NCBI GenBank assembly: GCA_910588755.1
Contig: CAJUQZ010000167.1
Span: 1 to 8,313 of the forward strand
Reading direction: 5' to 3'
DNA length: 8,313 bases
DNA from: an uncultured Lachnospiraceae bacterium
GTDB lineage: Bacteria; Bacillota; Clostridia; Lachnospirales; Lachnospiraceae
The position numbers and the translations under genes are program-made. Position 1 is the first letter of the stretch, and each line of letters opens with the position of its first letter. Below, piece by piece: positions 5,992 through 8,313 of this stretch. Under the pieces are notes generated by a model. That model saw only the letters and a program-made list of their open reading frames with translations, was not told the DNA's origin and made no database searches.

Positions 5992-6039
5992 ATGCGTATC
6001 AGGGTGGGCAAGAGGTATATGTATGAAAATAAAAATTGA
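5992..6039 (+). CDS. Putative 15-codon leader peptide upstream of the LytTR gene
   Basis: ATG 5992 follows a perfect AGGAGG (5977-5982) at nine bases. It opens MRIRVGKRYMYENKN with stop TGA at 6037-6039. Its end overlaps the LytTR start (6023) in another frame by 17 bases. The LytTR frame has no usable start codon served by this strong site, so the best ribosome binding site of the operon appears to drive the short peptide. Such an overlap could couple or throttle translation of the regulator. The peptide is basic and resembles nothing I recognise. It may be chance, but the signal is better than that of the gene itself. Confidence 0.4.
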   Translation: MRIRVGKRYMYENKN

Positions 6040-6484
6040 GATTGAGGAAGCGCTTGAGGAGGATGAGGTGCTGATTCGCTGCCGGGGGCTGACGGAGGAG
6101 ATTGCGGCCGTCCAGCGGGCGGTGAGTGAGGCCGCGGGGGGAACGCAGAAATTTGTCTTTTACAAGGGAAATACAGAGTATTATCTAAGACTCGATGAGA
6201 TTTTGTTTTTTGAGACAGACGAGAGTGGCATCAGCGCGCACACGAAGTCAGACGCATATCAGACGAAGTACAGGCTCTATGAGCTTGAGGAGCTTCTTCC
6301 GGGGTTTTTTATGAGGGTATCGAAATCAACGATACTCAACACGAACCAGATCTACTCGATTGACCGGAACCTGACGGCGTCGAGCGTGGTGGCATTTACC
6401 GGAACACACAAGCAGGTCTATGTCTCACGGTATTACTATAAACCATTGGTTAGCAAGTTGGAGGAAAAGAGGTTGCATCGATGA
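6023..6484 (+). CDS. Stand-alone LytTR-family DNA-binding regulator
   Basis: This 153-aa cytosolic protein has a LytTR DNA-binding domain at about 43-148 and no receiver domain or membrane segment. The conserved pattern is visible: YLRLDEILFFET (54-65), the spacer with TKYRLYELEELLP (81-93), then FMRVSKSTILNTNQI (96-110), and the closing VSRYYYKPL. The preceding 40 residues are acidic and probably form a short strand-helix cap. Stand-alone LytTR proteins of this size act as one-component regulators and are usually paired with a small membrane protein that controls them. Start 6023 has AGAGGT six bases upstream and gives the family N-terminus MKIKIEIEE. The stop overlaps the next start in ATGA, so the two genes are translationally coupled. 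Alternative: a LytTR protein of a wider quorum or bacteriocin circuit. Confidence 0.9.
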   Translation: MKIKIEIEEALEEDEVLIRCRGLTEEIAAVQRAVSEAAGGTQKFVFYKGNTEYYLRLDEILFFETDESGISAHTKSDAYQTKYRLYELEELLPGFFMRVSKSTILNTNQIYSIDRNLTASSVVAFTGTHKQVYVSRYYYKPLVSKLEEKRLHR

Positions 6485-7173
6485 AAAAACAAAAAATTTT
6501 TTTGGGTATCTTTTTTATAGTAATGGCGCTTGTGGTCATTGTTAGCAAGCTTGGCATACTGCCGTACGTGGGAGTGTTCTCTATTCTGGCGACGGTGTTT
6601 TTAATCTGGATGGCGACAGACGGTGTCCGCCACAGGAATTTTTATGAGATGTTGTTTGCCGTGGCTTTTTTAGGTATCATCTATGACAAGCCGCTTGGCA
6701 TAGAGGCGCTGACACCGTGGACGGTTCTGGCAGCGGCCTTGTTCTTGAGCATCGGGCTGTCATTGCTGTTTGGCGGAAAAAAAAAGCAGAAGCACAGCAT
6801 AGAGATTGAGTGGGATAGCGATAGTTCGAACTGCAGTTTTGGAGGGCAGCACATATATTATAAAAATAATTTCGGATCGGCGATTCGCTATATACAATCA
6901 GATCACTTCTGCAAGGCGCATCTGGAGAACAACTTTGGGAGTATGACAGTCTATTTTGACAATGCCATAATCCAGGGGGAGGCGACTGTGAAAGTGGACA
7001 ATAATTTTGGGGAAACGGTGCTGTATATTCCTAAAGAATGGACTGTGCAAAACGAGTTGGATCATGTATTTGGCAACATCAGTGAGCATGGCAGTCCGTT
7101 GGGAACCAGCAGTGCGGTGCTGCGTCTAAAGGGCGACACAAGCTTTGGCAATATTGAAATATTTTATGTATGA
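6481..7173 (+). CDS. Four-helix membrane protein with LiaF-like beta-repeat C-terminus
   Basis: This 230-aa protein has four predicted membrane helices at about 5-21, 27-46, 53-68 and 79-97, then a lysine-rich stop (GGKKKQKH, 98-105) that suggests the C-terminal domain faces the cytosol. Residues 106-230 consist of short beta repeats each marked by an FG turn: NNFG at 129-132, 150-153 and 174-177, VFGN at 196-199 and SFGN at 221-224, spaced 21-25 residues. This layout matches LiaF-type proteins (LiaF-TM plus the C-terminal domain also called toastrack). In Bacillus LiaF restrains the LiaRS cell-envelope stress response. Here no histidine kinase or response regulator is present, and the partner encoded by the overlapping upstream gene is LytTR. 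I infer a role in holding or releasing that regulator at the membrane. Confidence 0.8.
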   Translation: MKKQKIFLGIFFIVMALVVIVSKLGILPYVGVFSILATVFLIWMATDGVRHRNFYEMLFAVAFLGIIYDKPLGIEALTPWTVLAAALFLSIGLSLLFGGKKKQKHSIEIEWDSDSSNCSFGGQHIYYKNNFGSAIRYIQSDHFCKAHLENNFGSMTVYFDNAIIQGEATVKVDNNFGETVLYIPKEWTVQNELDHVFGNISEHGSPLGTSSAVLRLKGDTSFGNIEIFYV

Positions 7174-7177
7174 GAGC

Positions 7178-7184
7178 AGGAGGG
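7178..7184 (+). promoter_or_regulatory. Ribosome binding site that sets the DUF4097 start
   Basis: AGGAGGG lies eight bases before ATG 7193 and starts five bases after the end of the preceding gene. It excludes an in-frame TTG at 7145 that lies inside that gene. Confidence 0.85.
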
Positions 7185-7192
7185 CAGTGATT

Positions 7193-7954
7193 ATGGAAAA
7201 AAGAGAAAATGAATTGTTAGTAAACACATTTGTAGCGGATGATGTGCGGAGTCTGGAATTGAGGGTTGCGGCAGCGTCTGTGCAGACGAGGGAGATGGCT
7301 GATCAAAAAATCCGGGTGGAGGCGCAGAATGTGCGGGCAGACCTGTATAGCTGCGAGATACATTCGGGTAAACTTATCGTGCGGTATAAAATGGACGGTC
7401 TGGTTCATCTGAGGGGATTTAGACAAGACGATGCAAAAATTACGCTGTATCTGCCGGCAAAACTGGCGCTGGAACAGATCGGGGTGGAGATTGGTGCAGG
7501 TTCTGTGTATCTGGATGCAACGCAGCTTGCATGCACGAAAATGGAGGTGGAGCTTGGCGCAGGGAAGTGGCATGCGGCGCAGCTGTCGGTAACAGACGGT
7601 CTAAGTGTGGAGATTGGTGCAGGGAAGGCAACAATGGAGGACGTTACAACGGGTAGGGTCGAGATCGAATGTGGTGTCGGTTCCTTTGCCTACAGGGGTC
7701 GGGTAGACGGAGACATCAGGGTCAACTGCGGTGTGGGCAGTTGCAGCTTTGAGCTGGAAAACAAGGAGAGCGACTTTAATTACAATGTTTCGTGTGCAGT
7801 GGGCAGCGTCCGAATCAACAATGGCAGGGTCAGCAGCTTTGCTTCTGGTACATCCTTTAAAAATGAGTCAGCGATAGGGACTGCAACACTGGAGTGCGGG
7901 ATTGGCAACATCGAGTTTAGAACCAAAGGCATTCAGGTCAAAGATGTAAAATGA
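7193..7954 (+). CDS. Soluble beta-repeat (DUF4097/toastrack-like) protein
   Basis: This 253-aa protein has no signal peptide and no membrane segment, so it is probably cytosolic. From about residue 97 it is built of repeated strand-turn-strand units with a Gly-x-Gly turn: GAG at 101, 122 and 142, GVG at 161 and 180, AVG at 202 and GIG at 236, mostly 19-22 residues apart. A typical unit reads VEIGAGSVYLD. Such repeats are the hallmark of DUF4097, a parallel beta-solenoid-like family related to the toastrack domain at the end of LiaF proteins. Residues 1-95 look like a diverged N-terminal part of the same fold. Seven cysteines occur, most beside the turns (160, 179, 184, 201, 235). Its exact role is unknown. 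As the third gene of the LytTR operon it may bind the membrane protein's repeat domain or the regulator. Confidence 0.8.
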   Translation: MEKRENELLVNTFVADDVRSLELRVAAASVQTREMADQKIRVEAQNVRADLYSCEIHSGKLIVRYKMDGLVHLRGFRQDDAKITLYLPAKLALEQIGVEIGAGSVYLDATQLACTKMEVELGAGKWHAAQLSVTDGLSVEIGAGKATMEDVTTGRVEIECGVGSFAYRGRVDGDIRVNCGVGSCSFELENKESDFNYNVSCAVGSVRINNGRVSSFASGTSFKNESAIGTATLECGIGNIEFRTKGIQVKDVK

Positions 7955-8006
7955 AGGCTAAATATATAATCTATGATAAATTCGCCATAAATCCGTTGCG
8001 AAGTGG

Positions 8007-8035
8007 TTGACTTTTGCAGCTGCATTTGATAGAAT
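8007..8035 (+). promoter_or_regulatory. Promoter of tRNA-Leu
   Basis: TTGACT (8007-8012) and TAGAAT (8030-8035) are exactly 17 bp apart and close to consensus. The start point would fall near 8042, some 23 bases before the mature tRNA. The -10 region GCATTTGATAGAAT is partly repeated at 8041-8055. Confidence 0.75.
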
Positions 8036-8064
8036 ATAAAAGCATATTTGATAAAATGTGGTAT

Positions 8065-8144
8065 GCGGATATGGCGGAATTGGCAGACGCGCCAGATTTA
8101 GGTTCTGGTGGGAGACCGTGCAGGTTCAAGTCCTGTTATCCGCA
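8065..8144 (+). tRNA. tRNA-Leu (anticodon UAG)
   Basis: The acceptor strands GCGGATA (8065-8071) and TATCCGC (8137-8143) pair fully, with discriminator A at 8144. The anticodon stem CCAGA/TCTGG (8092-8096, 8104-8108) encloses loop TTTAGGT with anticodon TAG at 8099-8101, which reads CUA/CUN leucine codons. A short class II variable arm follows. The T arm is GCAGG-TTCAAGT-CCTGT (8120-8136). The CCA end is not encoded. Confidence 0.96.
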
Positions 8145-8147
8145 GGG

Positions 8148-8178
8148 AAAGAACGCTTGAAATAGGCGTTCTTTTTTT
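8148..8178 (+). terminator. Intrinsic terminator of tRNA-Leu
   Basis: AAAGAACGC (8148-8156) pairs perfectly with GCGTTCTTT (8166-8174) around a nine-base loop, and the T tract runs to 8178. It begins four bases after the tRNA. Confidence 0.9.
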
Positions 8179-8188
8179 GTGCAGCCCC

Positions 8189-8313
8189 GTGCAGTTGAGA
8201 TATGCCGCTGACGCGGCGCGTAGGGGAAGATGGCTCTTCCATGCTCAATTGCACATGGGCATGGAAGAAATTAGCAGTTTTGCTGCATGTGCCTACGATG
8301 CCACCCACCGCAG
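8189..8313. repeat. Dense nested inverted repeats, possible structured RNA or palindromic element
   Basis: An 11-bp stem (8189-8199 with 8244-8254, one G-T pair) encloses two hairpins: GCCGC/GCGGC (8204-8217) and GGAAGA/TCTTCC (8225-8240). Together they make a three-way junction. A competing 10-bp stem TCTTCCATGC/GCATGGAAGA (8235-8244 with 8259-8268) reuses the same bases. Further complementary pairs are 8251-8257 with 8286-8292 and CGTAGG/CCTACG (8219-8224 with 8292-8297). No gene is visible, and the element may continue past the window edge. Which strand is active is unknown. Confidence 0.5.

Noticed and set aside
8126..8308. 60-codon - strand frame at the right end
   Set aside because: It overlaps the tRNA-Leu 3' end and its terminator and runs over the palindromic segment; it has no protein-like features.

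Overview
The window looks like the chromosome of a low-to-mid GC Firmicute, most likely a gut Lachnospiraceae (Clostridium cluster XIVa) relative. The reasons are AGGAGG-type ribosome binding sites, the gene order ACT-domain regulator, homoserine dehydrogenase, aspartate kinase, the style of the tRNA genes, and the close resemblance of the proteins to what is known from that family. This assignment rests on recalled family features, not on a search.

Layout. Bases 1-267 are AT-rich and carry no recognisable gene. They end exactly where the 3' two-thirds of a tRNA-Lys(UUU) begins (268-321), followed by a strong terminator. The 5' half of the tRNA is missing or badly degraded, which is the usual scar of an element integrated at a tRNA 3' end, so 1-267 is probably the tip of a mobile element lying to the left. 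Bases 368-693 are a leader region with three consecutive hairpins. Then come a 147-aa ACT-domain regulator (694-1137), a striking array of about seven 20-bp repeats at a 36-38 bp period (1210-1491), hom (1577-2779) and lysC (2894-4213). lysC makes aspartyl phosphate, the first step of the aspartate family. hom reduces aspartate semialdehyde to homoserine, the branch to threonine and methionine. The ACT protein is a plausible amino-acid-sensing partner.

After a terminator comes a solitary MATE-family efflux transporter (4430-5815). A palindrome at 5871-5909 both ends that unit and overlaps a good sigma-70/sigma-A type promoter for the next one, a tight three-gene operon: a stand-alone LytTR DNA-binding protein (6023-6484), a four-helix membrane protein with a LiaF-like beta-repeat tail (6481-7173), and a soluble beta-repeat protein of the DUF4097/toastrack kind (7193-7954). 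A 15-codon leader ORF with a perfect AGGAGG precedes and overlaps the LytTR start. This cassette is the best candidate for a poorly described system: a one-component envelope-sensing switch in which membrane and cytosolic beta-repeat proteins could control a LytTR regulator.

The window ends with a tRNA-Leu(UAG) that has its own promoter and terminator (8007-8178), then about 125 bases of dense nested inverted repeats (8189-8313) that look like a structured RNA or a palindromic intergenic repeat cut off by the window edge.
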